A DNA stretch of 64,000 bases, taken from Pseudomonas sihuiensis (GTDB taxonomy: Bacteria > Pseudomonadota > Gammaproteobacteria > Pseudomonadales > Pseudomonadaceae). The stretch is taken from contig NZ_LT629797.1 in the NCBI RefSeq assembly GCF_900106015.1, positions 4,588,001-4,652,000 on the forward strand. Direction: 5' to 3'. The notes beneath the pieces were generated by a model, which saw only the letters and a program-made list of their open reading frames with translations, did no database searches and was not told the origin of the DNA. Shown here in pieces: positions 35,015-43,428 of this stretch; the first letter of the stretch is position 1, and each line of letters begins with the position of its first letter. The translations under genes were made by a program, and so were the position numbers.

Positions 35015-36976
35015 TCACTGCACCTCCGCCAGTTCACGCTTGGCGAGTGGCTTTTTTGCCGCCACCTCGGTGGCTTCGATCAGCACTTCTGCCACCAGCT
35101 CGGCGATGTCCTTGATTTCCGGACGCGGCGCGACCACGCCTTCGAGCATCGCCGTGCATTGTGGGCAGCCGACGGCCACCAGCTCGGCGCCGGTTGACTG
35201 GATGTCAACCATGCGCATGTCGGGGATACGTTGCTTGCCGGGGATGTCGGTGATCGGGGCGCCGCCACCGCCGCCGCAGCAGCGCGAGCGGAAGCCCGAA
35301 CGTTCCATCTCCTTGACCTCGATGCCGATGGCCTTGAGCACGGCGCGGGGCGCTTCGTACTCGCCGTTGTAGCGACCGAGGTAGCAGGGGTCGTGATAGG
35401 TGACGCGGGCGGCCTTGCTCTGGCCGAGATTCAGCGAGCCCTTGCGCACCAGCTCTTCGATGAAGGTGCTGTGGTGCAGCACCTGATAGTTGCCGCCGAG
35501 TGCGCCGTACTCGTTCTTCAGCACGTGGAAGCTGTGCGGGTCGCAGCTGACGATGCGCTTGAAGCGGTACTTGGCCAGGGTGGCGATGTTGCGCTTGGCC
35601 AGGTGTTGGAAAGTCGCTTCGTCACCCAGGCGGCGCGCCACGTCGCCGCTGTCCCGCTCTTCCAGGCCGAGCACGGCGAAGTCGACGTCGGCAGCCTTGA
35701 GGATCTTCACAAAAGCCCTCAGCGTTCTCTGATTGCGCATATCGAAGGCGCCGTCGCCGACCCAGAACAGTACGTCGGTTTCTTGCTTGTCGGCGAGCAG
35801 CGGCAGGTTCAGGTCGGCCGCCCAGTTCAGGCGACCGCCAGGGTTGAAACCGCCGGGGTTGTCGGTGGCGATCAGGTTGTCCAGCACCTCGGCGCCCTTG
35901 TTGGGGGTTGCACCCTTCTCAAGCGTGAGGTGACGGCGCATGTCGACGATGGCGTCGACGTGCTCGATCATCATCGGGCATTCCTCGACGCAGGCGCGGC
36001 AGGTGGTGCACGACCACAAGGTGTCGGCATCGACCAGCGCCTTGCCTTCGAGAGCAACGATTGGCAGGTGTGGGCCGCCGCTGTGTTCGCCCAGCGGTTT
36101 GCCAGGGTAGGGAGAACCAGCGAACTTGGCGTCATTGCCACCGGCCAGGCCGATGACCATGTCCTGGATCAGCTTCTTCGGGTTCAGCGGCTGGCCAGCA
36201 GCGAAGGCTGGGCACATGGCCTCGCACTTGCCGCACTGCACGCAGGCGTCGAAGCCGAGCAACTGGTTCCAGGTGAAGTCGGTGGGTTTTTCCACGCCCA
36301 GCGGGGCTTTCGGGTCGTCCAGATCCAGTGCCTTGAGGCCGGTGGAGCGACCGCCGCCGAAACGCTCGGCACGGCGGTGCCAGGCCAGGTGCAGGGCACC
36401 GGCGAAGGCGTGCTTCATCGGCCCGCCCCAGGTCATGCCGAAGAACAGCTCGGACACACCCCAGGCCACGCCAACGGCGAGGATCGCCGCCAGCACCCAG
36501 CCGCCGAAGTCGGCGGGCAGGATGCCGGCCACCGGCAGCGTGGCGATGAAGAAGCTCGCTGCGAACATCAGCAGGCTTTTCGGCAGGCGCATCCACGGGC
36601 CTTTCGACAGGCGCGAGGGCGGATTCAGGCGGCGCTTGGCGACGAACAGGGCGCCGACGAACATCAGCACCGTGGCCGCCAGCAGGGCGAAGCCAAGGAT
36701 ACGGTTGTGCAGGGCGAAACCGTGCACGACGATGGCCAGCACTGCCGCCAGCACGAAGCCGCCGGCAGTGGCCACGTGGGTCTTGGACATGTACTTGTCG
36801 CGCTCGACCACGTGGTGCAGATCCACCAGGTAGCGACGCGGCATCTTCAGCAGGCCGCCGATCCAGTCGACCTTGGCTGGTCGGCCACGACGCCACATGA
36901 AGAAGCGCTTGGCCGCCCCGATGACCGCGAGGGCCAGGGCGGCGAAGAGCAGGAGGGGGAGGATGGTGTTCAACAT
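35015..36976 (-). CDS. dgcB: Dimethylglycine demethylation protein DgcB, (Fe-S)-binding
   Basis: The 653-residue protein has N-terminal membrane helices (about residues 3-20, 65-110, 140-190), then two 4Fe-4S motifs (CVQCGKCEAMCP and CTTCRACVEECP), then two CCG (cysteine-rich) domains (CYLGRYNG with CCGGGGG, and GCPQCTAM). This layout fits a membrane-bound electron carrier like glycolate oxidase/heterodisulfide reductase subunits. In P. aeruginosa dgcA-dgcB is needed to convert dimethylglycine to sarcosine. ATG 36976 follows AAGGAG. Confidence 0.94.
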   Translation of the reverse strand: MLNTILPLLLFAALALAVIGAAKRFFMWRRGRPAKVDWIGGLLKMPRRYLVDLHHVVERDKYMSKTHVATAGGFVLAAVLAIVVHGFALHNRILGFALLAATVLMFVGALFVAKRRLNPPSRLSKGPWMRLPKSLLMFAASFFIATLPVAGILPADFGGWVLAAILAVGVAWGVSELFFGMTWGGPMKHAFAGALHLAWHRRAERFGGGRSTGLKALDLDDPKAPLGVEKPTDFTWNQLLGFDACVQCGKCEAMCPAFAAGQPLNPKKLIQDMVIGLAGGNDAKFAGSPYPGKPLGEHSGGPHLPIVALEGKALVDADTLWSCTTCRACVEECPMMIEHVDAIVDMRRHLTLEKGATPNKGAEVLDNLIATDNPGGFNPGGRLNWAADLNLPLLADKQETDVLFWVGDGAFDMRNQRTLRAFVKILKAADVDFAVLGLEERDSGDVARRLGDEATFQHLAKRNIATLAKYRFKRIVSCDPHSFHVLKNEYGALGGNYQVLHHSTFIEELVRKGSLNLGQSKAARVTYHDPCYLGRYNGEYEAPRAVLKAIGIEVKEMERSGFRSRCCGGGGGAPITDIPGKQRIPDMRMVDIQSTGAELVAVGCPQCTAMLEGVVAPRPEIKDIAELVAEVLIEATEVAAKKPLAKRELAEVQ

Positions 36977-37100
36977 TTCGTGGTCTCCTTCGCGGGACCG
37001 GAAAACAACACGGTTCAGTCCCCTCGCCCCTGCGGGGAGAGGGTTAGGGAGAGGGGGAGCAGGGACCGAAAGTCACCGCCCAACGGGCCCTCTCCCCCCG

Positions 37101-37124
37101 CCCTCTCCCGCAAGCGGGAGAGGG
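37101..37124. repeat. Hairpin repeat CCCTCTCCC-GCAAGC-GGGAGAGGG
   Basis: A perfect 9-bp stem in the gap between dgcA and dgcB. The same element lies at 39852-39875. Flanking CT-rich/AG-rich stretches (about 37018-37060, 39905-39962) belong to the same repeat family. Confidence 0.8.
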
Positions 37125-37141
37125 GGCCGTTCGTGTCGTGG

Positions 37142-39202
37142 CTAAAAGTCCTTGCACAGGCGCAAGGCGTCATAGATCGCCGCGTGGGTGTTGCGCTGGG
37201 CCACGCAGTCGCCGATGCGGAACAGCAGGTAACCATCGCCCGGCTCGCTCAGGCACGGCTGCGGCTTGATCGCGAATAGCGCGTCGACGTCGATCTGGCC
37301 CTTGTTGCGCGAGCCCTGCTTGAGTGCGTAGTACAGCGATTCGTCCGGACGCACGCCGTTCTCCACCACCACCTGGTCGACCACGCGCTCTTCCTTGGCA
37401 CCGGTGTATTCGTTCTCCAGCACGGCGACCAGCTTGTCGCCTTCGCGGTAGACCTTCTCCAGCATCAGGTCGCCGGTCATGATCACTTCTTTCGGATACA
37501 GGCTGCGGTAGTAGGTCGGGAAGCTGGTCCCGCCAATGGCCACGCCCGGCTTGATGTCGTCAGTGACGATCTCCACCTGAGCGCCCTTGTCGGCCAGGTA
37601 GTCGGCCACGGACATGCCGGTGAACTCGCAGATGGTGTCGTACACCAGTACGTTCTTGCCGGGTTCGACCTTGCCCGAGAGCACGTCCCAGCTGCTCACC
37701 ACCAGGCCTTCGTCGGCGCCCCAGTGCTCGTTTTGTTCGAGGAACGGATGGCCGCCGTTGGCCAGTACGACGACGTCTGGGCGCAGGTCGAGGAGGGTGG
37801 CCTCGTCGGCCGCGGTGCCCAGGCGCAGGTCGATGCCCAGGCGTGCCAGTTCCAGCTGGTACCAGCGGGTGATACCGGCGATCTGGTCGCGTTGCGGAGC
37901 GCGGGCGGCGATGCTGATCTGCCCGCCGAGGCTGTCCTGCTTCTCGAACAGGGTCACGTCGTGGCCACGCTCGGCCGCGACACGTGCCGCCTCCATGCCG
38001 GCCGGGCCACCGCCGACGACCACCACCTTGCGTTTCACACCGGTGGTTTTCTCGATGATGTGTGGTACGCCCATGTATTCACGGCTGGTGGCGGCGTTCT
38101 GGATGCACAGCACGTCCAGGCCCTGATACTGGCGGTCGATGCAGTAGTTGGCGCCGACGCACTGCTTGATCTGGTCGATCTGGCCCATCTTGATCTTGGC
38201 GATCAGGTGCGGGTCGGCCATGTGCGCGCGGGTCATGCCGACCATGTCGACGTAGCCGCCTTCGAGGATGCGCGTGGCCTGGTTCGGGTCCTTGATGTTC
38301 TGTGCGTGCAGCACCGGCACCTTGACCACTTCCTTGATGCCGGCCGCCAGGTGCAGGAAGGGCTCCGGCGGGAAGCTCATGTTGGGGATGACGTTGGCCA
38401 GGGTGTTGTGGGTGTCGCAGCCCGAGCCGACGACGCCGATGAAGTCGAGCATGCCGGTGGCGTCGTAATAGGCGGCGATCTGTTTCATGTCCTCGTGGGA
38501 CAGGCCGTCCGGATGGAATTCGTCGCCGGTGATGCGCATGCCGACGCAGAAGTCGTCACCGACTTCCTTGCGCACGGCCTTGAGCACTTCCAGGCCGAAC
38601 TTCATGCGGCCCTCGAAGGTGCCGCCCCATTCGTCGGTGCGCTTGTTCACGCGCGGCGACCAGAACTGGTCGATCATGTGCTGATGCACGGCGGACAGCT
38701 CGACACCATCCAGGCCGCCTTCCTTGGCGCGGCGTGCAGCCTGCGCGTAGTTGCCGATCACCCGCCAGATTTCCTCGACCTCGATGGTCTTGCAGGTGGC
38801 GCGGTGCACCGGTTCACGGATGCCGGACGGCGACATCAGGGTCGGCCAGTGGTAGCCATCCCAGCGCGAGCGGCGGCCCATGTGGGTAATCTGAATCATG
38901 ATCTTGGCGCCGTGCTTGTGCATGGCGTCAGCGAGATTCTGGAAGTGCGGGATGATGCGGTCGGTGGACAGGTTGACCGAGCTCCACCACTGCTGCGGGC
39001 TGTCGATGGCCACCACCGATGAGCCGCCACAGATCGCCAGGCCGATGCCGCCCTTGGCCTTCTCCTCGTAGTACTTCACGTAGCGCTCGGTGGTCATGCC
39101 GCCGTCGGTGGCGTAAACCTCGGCGTGCGCGGTGCTGAGCACACGGTTGCGGATGGTCAGCTTGCCGATCTGGATCGGCTGGAACATTGCTTCGAAGGCC
39201 AT
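37142..39202 (-). CDS. dgcA: Dimethylglycine dehydrogenase DgcA
   Basis: The 686-residue protein has an N-terminal old-yellow-enzyme TIM barrel (about residues 1-345; FQPIQIGKLTIRNRVL, LSAVHQHMIDQFWSPRVNKR), a 4Fe-4S cluster region (CVGANYCIDRQYQGLDVLC) and a C-terminal FAD/NAD module (VVVGGGPAGMEAARVAAERG, then GQISIAARAP). It resembles 2,4-dienoyl-CoA reductase and trimethylamine dehydrogenase. It removes a methyl group from dimethylglycine to yield sarcosine. It is placed between the DUF5943 gene and dgcB, as in P. aeruginosa. Confidence 0.95.
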   Translation of the reverse strand: MAFEAMFQPIQIGKLTIRNRVLSTAHAEVYATDGGMTTERYVKYYEEKAKGGIGLAICGGSSVVAIDSPQQWWSSVNLSTDRIIPHFQNLADAMHKHGAKIMIQITHMGRRSRWDGYHWPTLMSPSGIREPVHRATCKTIEVEEIWRVIGNYAQAARRAKEGGLDGVELSAVHQHMIDQFWSPRVNKRTDEWGGTFEGRMKFGLEVLKAVRKEVGDDFCVGMRITGDEFHPDGLSHEDMKQIAAYYDATGMLDFIGVVGSGCDTHNTLANVIPNMSFPPEPFLHLAAGIKEVVKVPVLHAQNIKDPNQATRILEGGYVDMVGMTRAHMADPHLIAKIKMGQIDQIKQCVGANYCIDRQYQGLDVLCIQNAATSREYMGVPHIIEKTTGVKRKVVVVGGGPAGMEAARVAAERGHDVTLFEKQDSLGGQISIAARAPQRDQIAGITRWYQLELARLGIDLRLGTAADEATLLDLRPDVVVLANGGHPFLEQNEHWGADEGLVVSSWDVLSGKVEPGKNVLVYDTICEFTGMSVADYLADKGAQVEIVTDDIKPGVAIGGTSFPTYYRSLYPKEVIMTGDLMLEKVYREGDKLVAVLENEYTGAKEERVVDQVVVENGVRPDESLYYALKQGSRNKGQIDVDALFAIKPQPCLSEPGDGYLLFRIGDCVAQRNTHAAIYDALRLCKDF

Positions 39203-39276
39203 TACGGCATCCTCACGGTAAGCGCTCTAGCGTTGTGGGTGGCGCTGGCCGCTCCCACGCATTTCTTATGGGTGAC

Positions 39277-39807
39277 TCAGAGTGGCCGGGTGACGAACAG
39301 GCCGTCGTCATGGCCGTCTTCGGCGCCGCTGTATTCCTGCACGGTGACGGTGCGGATCGGGCTGCCCTTGGCGGCCAGGATCTGGTCGATGGCACCGGAG
39401 AACCAGCCGGTGAACATGTAATCCACCTTGCGATTCACCTTGCCGTACACGTAGACGAAGGCCGAGTGCTTGAGCTTGACCTCGGCATGGCCGGTTTCCA
39501 GGTCGAGCTTCTGCGTTTCGAACAGTCCCCAGCCGCGCTGCGACAGGCGCTTCATGTAGTGCTCGAATACCGCCGCGCCGGAAATGCCGTGGCACTCGGC
39601 TTCCTTCTCGCACCAGTGCCAGGCGGATTTGTAGCCGGCCTTGTAGAGGATCTCGGCGTACTTCTCGGCGCCGAGCACTTCCTCGATGCCCATGTGGTTG
39701 TTGACGAAGAAGTGGCGCGGCACATAGAGCATCGGCAGGGCGTCGGTGGTCCAGACGCCGGTTTCGTCGTCGACTTCGATGGGCATTTCGGGGGCGTGGG
39801 TGGCCAT
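39277..39807 (-). CDS. DUF5943 family protein of the dgc operon
   Basis: The 176-residue soluble protein has the conserved core YVPRHFFVNNHMGIEEVLGAEKYAEILYKAGY followed by SAWHWCEKEAECHG and FEHYMKRLSQRGWG. I match it to DUF5943, whose members lie next to dgcA in Pseudomonas. The mid-section resembles the V4R small-molecule-binding fold (a Cys/His-containing helix, WCEKEAECHG), but this is inference. No reaction is known. Confidence 0.75.
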   Translation of the reverse strand: MATHAPEMPIEVDDETGVWTTDALPMLYVPRHFFVNNHMGIEEVLGAEKYAEILYKAGYKSAWHWCEKEAECHGISGAAVFEHYMKRLSQRGWGLFETQKLDLETGHAEVKLKHSAFVYVYGKVNRKVDYMFTGWFSGAIDQILAAKGSPIRTVTVQEYSGAEDGHDDGLFVTRPL

Positions 39808-39851
39808 GTGTGTTCAGCTCCAGAATTCGTTGGTTTTTGCCCTCTCCCCAA

Positions 39852-39875
39852 CCCTCTCCCGCAAGCGGGAGAGGG
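39852..39875. repeat. Hairpin repeat, second copy of the 37101-37124 element
   Basis: The stem CCCTCTCCC and GGGAGAGGG encloses GCAAGC, upstream of the DUF5943 gene start, in the gap after the M19-family gene. Confidence 0.8.
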
Positions 39876-39976
39876 GGCTGTCCGTGCATGCACAGCTTCA
39901 AGTGCATGCCGGCCGCTTTGCTCCCCTCTCCCATTTATGGGAGAGGGGTCGGGGGAGAGGGCGTGGTTGGAAAGGC

Positions 39977-40954
39977 TTACTCGCCCCAGACGTCTTTCAG
40001 TACCCTTACCCAGTTCTCGCCCATGACCTTGCGTACCACGCGCTCGGGCATGCCGCGCTTGAGCAGGGTCTCGGTGAGGTTGGGGAACTCGCCGACGGTG
40101 CGGATGCCCAGCGGGTTGACGATCTTGCCGAAGTTGGTCAGGCGCCGGGCGTAGCCCTTGTCGTGGGTCAGGTACTCGAAGAAGTCCTGGCCGTGGCCCT
40201 GGGTGAAGTCGGTGCCGATGCCGATGGCGTCTTCGCCGACCAGGTTCATCACGTATTCGATGGCCTCGGCGTAGTCATCGATGGTCGAGTCGATGCCCTT
40301 GGCCAGGAACGGCGCGAACATGGTCACGCCAACGAAGCCGCCGTGGTCGGCGATGAACTTCAGCTCTTCATCGGACTTGTTGCGCGGGTGTTCTTTCAGG
40401 CCGGACGGCAGGCAGTGGGAATAGCACACCGGCTTCTTCGATTCGAGGATGACTTCCTCGCTGGTCTTGGAGCCGACGTGGGACAGGTCGCACATGATGC
40501 CAACGCGGTTCATCTCGGCGACGATCTCGCGGCCGAAGCCGGAAAGCCCGCCGTCGCGCTCGTAGCAGCCGGTGCCGACCAGGTTCTGGGTGTTGTAGCA
40601 CATCTGCACGATGCCCACGCCGAGCTGCTTGAACACTTCGACGTAGCCGATCTGATCCTCGAACGCGTGGGCATTCTGGAAGCCGTAGAGAATGCCGGTC
40701 TTGCCTTGTTCCTTGGCCTTGCGGATGTCGGTGGTGGTGCGCACCGGGATGACCAGGTCGCTGTTCTCGCGGATCAGGTTATTGCTGGCGACGATGTTGT
40801 TCACCGTGGCCTGGAACCCTTCCCACACCGACACGGTGCAGTTGGCCGCGGTCAGGCCGCCCTTGCGCATGTCTTCGAACAGTTCGCGGTTCCACTTGGC
40901 GATGATCAGACCGTCGATGACGATGCTGTCGGCGTGCAATTCGGCTGGGCTCAT
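39977..40954 (-). CDS. M19 (renal dipeptidase)-family protein with altered metal motif
   Basis: This 325-residue protein opens the minus-strand dgc operon. Typical membrane-dipeptidase motifs are present: LSGFGREIVAEMNRVGIMCDLSHV, PVCYSHCLPSGLKEHPRNKSDEEL and GVTMFAPFL. The metal-binding HxD near residue 16, usually within IDGHNDL, reads IDGLIIAKWN, and the usual bridging Glu appears as Gln (YGFQNAH). The SHV and SHC histidines remain. So it may lack a full dinuclear zinc site and may not be a dipeptidase. P. aeruginosa has an M19 protein at the same place beside dgcAB. Confidence 0.85.
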   Translation of the reverse strand: MSPAELHADSIVIDGLIIAKWNRELFEDMRKGGLTAANCTVSVWEGFQATVNNIVASNNLIRENSDLVIPVRTTTDIRKAKEQGKTGILYGFQNAHAFEDQIGYVEVFKQLGVGIVQMCYNTQNLVGTGCYERDGGLSGFGREIVAEMNRVGIMCDLSHVGSKTSEEVILESKKPVCYSHCLPSGLKEHPRNKSDEELKFIADHGGFVGVTMFAPFLAKGIDSTIDDYAEAIEYVMNLVGEDAIGIGTDFTQGHGQDFFEYLTHDKGYARRLTNFGKIVNPLGIRTVGEFPNLTETLLKRGMPERVVRKVMGENWVRVLKDVWGE

Positions 40955-41116
40955 CAGGCTTGTCCCCTAAACAGATGCGCCGAGTCGGTTGTCGGCGCTT
41001 TGGGGAGAGCTTATCCCTGGGGGGCAGGGCGACCCGGTGCAAAAACGACTGGGGGTTTGCCGAAAGCGTCAAGCCGAGGTCGCGAACGGATATGCCAGCG
41101 TTTCGCCCGTTACCGC

Positions 41117-41141
41117 GTAGCCCGGATTGCATCGGGGCTAC
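41117..41141. repeat. REP-like palindrome near the cdhR stop
   Basis: GTAGCCCGGATTGCATCGGG and GCTAC form an imperfect palindrome eight bases past the cdhR stop codon, and could stabilise or end its transcript. Confidence 0.7.
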
Positions 41142-41148
41142 GGTTGGC

Positions 41149-42096
41149 CTAGCTGCCTGGTCGTTCGTGACGATCCTGACTGGGGCTGGCGGCGAAGCGC
41201 TTGCGATAACAGCGGGAGAAGTACGAGGCCGAATCGAAGCCGCAGGCCAGGCCCACCTCCAGCACGTTCAGATCGCTCTGGCGCAGCAATTGGCGCGCCT
41301 TGTCCAGCCGCAGGTCAAGGTAGAAGGCCGAAGGCGTGGTATCCAGATGATGACGAAACAGCCGCTCCAGCTGGCGCACGGTGATGCCGGCCAACTCGGC
41401 CAGCGCCTCGGTGGACAGCGGTTGCTCGCACTGGCGCTCCATTTCGCCGACCACCCGCACCAACTTCTTGTTGTGCAGGTCGTAGCGACTGGCCACCTGC
41501 ATGCGCTGGTGATCCAGACGGGTGCGGATGCGGCTGACCACGAACTGTTCGGACACCTGCACCGCCAGCGGCTCGCCGTGTTCCTGGCCGATCAGGCCGA
41601 GCATCAGGTCGAGGCTGCTGGTGCCCCCTGCGCTGGTGATGCGTTTACCGTCGATCTCGAACAGCTCCTGGGTGACCAGCAACGCCGGGTAGCGCTCGCG
41701 AAAGGCGTCGATGGCTTCCCAGTGCAGGGTCAGACGCTGGTGCTGGAACAGCCCGGCCTCGGCCAGCACGAAGCTGCCGGTGTCGATGCCGCCGAGCACT
41801 GCCAGTTCCGGTTCGCGCCGTTGCAACCAGTGCGCCAGGTGATGGTCGTAGTGGGCCAGCGGTTCGAAGCCGGCGACCACGAACAGCGCCTGGGTGTCAG
41901 CGGGCAGTTCCAGGCTGCCATCGACGTTGAGCGACATACCGTTGCTTGCCTGCACGGCATTGCCGTCCTGGCTGAGCAGGCGCCAGCGATACAGCTCGCC
42001 GCGAAAGCGATTGGCCACGCGCAGCGGTTCGATGGCCGACATCAGACCCATCATGGAAAAGCCGGGTAGCAGCAGGAAGCAGAAGGTCTGAGGCAT
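41149..42096 (-). CDS. cdhR: AraC/GlxA-family regulator of carnitine catabolism, CdhR
   Basis: The 315-residue protein has the same plan as GbdR: a DJ-1/PfpI-like sensor domain (FLLLPGFSMMGLMSAIEPLRVAN at the start; the Cys-elbow region reads GGIDTGSFVLAEAGL) and a C-terminal AraC domain (STEALAELAGITVRQLERLFRHHL; VLEVGLACGFDSASYFSRCYRKRF). It is divergent from caiX-cdhCAB, the genes it activates in P. aeruginosa in response to carnitine. I chose ATG 42096 (MPQTFCF); the upstream extension overlaps repeats. Confidence 0.93.
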   Translation of the reverse strand: MPQTFCFLLLPGFSMMGLMSAIEPLRVANRFRGELYRWRLLSQDGNAVQASNGMSLNVDGSLELPADTQALFVVAGFEPLAHYDHHLAHWLQRREPELAVLGGIDTGSFVLAEAGLFQHQRLTLHWEAIDAFRERYPALLVTQELFEIDGKRITSAGGTSSLDLMLGLIGQEHGEPLAVQVSEQFVVSRIRTRLDHQRMQVASRYDLHNKKLVRVVGEMERQCEQPLSTEALAELAGITVRQLERLFRHHLDTTPSAFYLDLRLDKARQLLRQSDLNVLEVGLACGFDSASYFSRCYRKRFAASPSQDRHERPGS

Positions 42097-42396
42097 ACAG
42101 GTCAAGACGCCGGTGCAGGGTGGCAGGTAGCCCGGATGCAATCCGGGGCGGATTCCCGGATTGCATCCGGGCTACGGGCATATCGGAAAGATTAATGGGC
42201 CAGCATGGCTTTCATGCAAGCAGAAAGTCGGTATAGGTCAATAGATAGTCGCTCAAGTGCGAATGAGGCGTGAAATCGAAGCGTAAGGTGTTTTCATCGG
42301 GAGACGAAAGTCCCCGAACACGGTGGGGGTTCTGTCCGTTGGCAGGCCTCTAGAAGAACGAAATAGAACCGCTGTGACACGATGAGGAGCACCCAG
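42097..42396. other. Divergent cdhR-caiX control region
   Basis: This 300-base gap holds a REP palindrome pair near cdhR (42127-42175). The AT-richer part (about 42180-42360) is the likely promoter and regulator-binding zone for the caiX operon, but I recognise no operator. Confidence 0.55.
42127..42175. repeat. REP-like palindrome pair upstream of cdhR
   Basis: GTAGCCCGGATGCAATCCGG (from 42127) faces CCCGGATTGCATCCGGG with CTAC (to 42175), separated by a short spacer. The position, 30 bases upstream of the chosen cdhR start, is unusual because such elements are mostly found 3' of genes. Confidence 0.85.
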
Positions 42397-43329
42397 ATGA
42401 AAGGTCTTACCGCGCTGGCCGCGTGCTGCACCCTGAGCCTGTTCAGTACCTCCCTGCTGGCCGACGACGCCAGTTGCAAGAACGTTCGCATCGGCGCCGT
42501 CGGCTGGACCGACGTGGTCGCCACCACCGCCGTCGCCAGTGAACTGTTGCAGGGCCTCGGTTACGAAACCAAGCAGACCCAGGCGTCGCAACAGATCATC
42601 TTCGCCGGTATTCAGAAAGGGCAGATCGATGCCTTCCTCGGTTACTGGAAGCCGATCATGGACGACAACATCAAACCCTTCCTCGACGCTGGCGCGGTCA
42701 AGGTCGCGGCCGAGCCGTCGCTGGATGACGCCGTGGCCGTGCTCGCCGTACCCAGCTACACCGCTGACAAGGGCCTCAAGACCCTGGCCGACATCGCCAA
42801 ATTCAAGGACGAGCTAGACGGCAAGATCTATGGCATCGAAGCCGGTTCGGGCGCCAATACGGCGATCCAGAAAATGATCGACTCCAATCAGTTCGGTCTG
42901 GGTGGCTTCAAACTGGTGGAGTCGAGTGAAGCAGGCATGCTCGCCGCCGTTGGCCGCGCCGTACGCAACGAGAAACCGGTGGTGTTCTTTGGCTGGAAAC
43001 CGCACCCGATGAACCTGTCGATGCAGGTCACCTACCTCACCGGCACTGACGACGTGTTCGGCCCCAACGATGGAGCCGCCACGGTGTCCACCGTCACCGC
43101 GCCGGACTACGCCGAGCGTTGCCCCAACGCCAACCGCCTGCTCACCAGTCTGCGCTTTACCAGCGCGCAGGAGGCCGAGCTGATGCAGCCGATCATGGAT
43201 CGTAAGGCGCCAGCACAGGTGGCGCGCGACTGGATCAAGGCCAACCCGCAGGTGGTCGAGACCTGGCTCGATGGCGTCACCACGCTGGACGGCAAGCCCG
43301 CCAACGCCGCGCTGGTCGCCGGCAACTGA
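42397..43329 (+). CDS. caiX: Carnitine ABC transporter solute-binding protein CaiX
   Basis: The 310-residue ChoX-family periplasmic protein has a signal peptide (ALAACCTLSLFSTSLLA/DD). Three predicted cage tryptophans are kept: W37 (AVGWTD), W84 (LGYWKP) and W200 (FGWKPHPMN). The cage tyrosine position of ChoX (Y116 in CbcX) is Ala here (DDAVAVLAVP), a plausible change for a larger ligand such as carnitine. GAGGAG precedes ATG 42397. It is the first gene of caiX-cdhC-cdhA-cdhB. No permease or ATPase is present, so it must use the CbcVW core or another. Confidence 0.92.
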   Translation: MKGLTALAACCTLSLFSTSLLADDASCKNVRIGAVGWTDVVATTAVASELLQGLGYETKQTQASQQIIFAGIQKGQIDAFLGYWKPIMDDNIKPFLDAGAVKVAAEPSLDDAVAVLAVPSYTADKGLKTLADIAKFKDELDGKIYGIEAGSGANTAIQKMIDSNQFGLGGFKLVESSEAGMLAAVGRAVRNEKPVVFFGWKPHPMNLSMQVTYLTGTDDVFGPNDGAATVSTVTAPDYAERCPNANRLLTSLRFTSAQEAELMQPIMDRKAPAQVARDWIKANPQVVETWLDGVTTLDGKPANAALVAGN

Positions 43330-43335
43330 TACCAC

Positions 43336-43356
43336 GGCGCCGGTTTATTCGGCGCC
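43336..43356. promoter_or_regulatory. Intercistronic hairpin after caiX
   Basis: GGCGCCG and CGGCGCC form a 7-bp stem around GTTTATT, followed by AATTTCC. It probably stabilises caiX mRNA or weakens read-through so that the binding protein is made in excess of the enzymes. Confidence 0.55.
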
Positions 43357-43428
43357 AATTTCCCTCTTTGCACAACGCCTGCGGCTCAGCCGTCGGCACT
43401 CGTTCGCCTCTGGAAAGGACAGTCGAAA

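Noticed and set aside
37018..37135. CT/AG-rich stretches as possible regulatory DNA between dgcA and dgcB
   Set aside because: The same sequences recur at about 39840-39962 and 45486-45505, which marks them as a dispersed repeat family rather than a specific control site.
35231..37279. 682-codon open frame on the plus strand
   Set aside because: It is antisense to dgcB and the end of dgcA. Composition is biased and it crosses repeats; no family features are visible.
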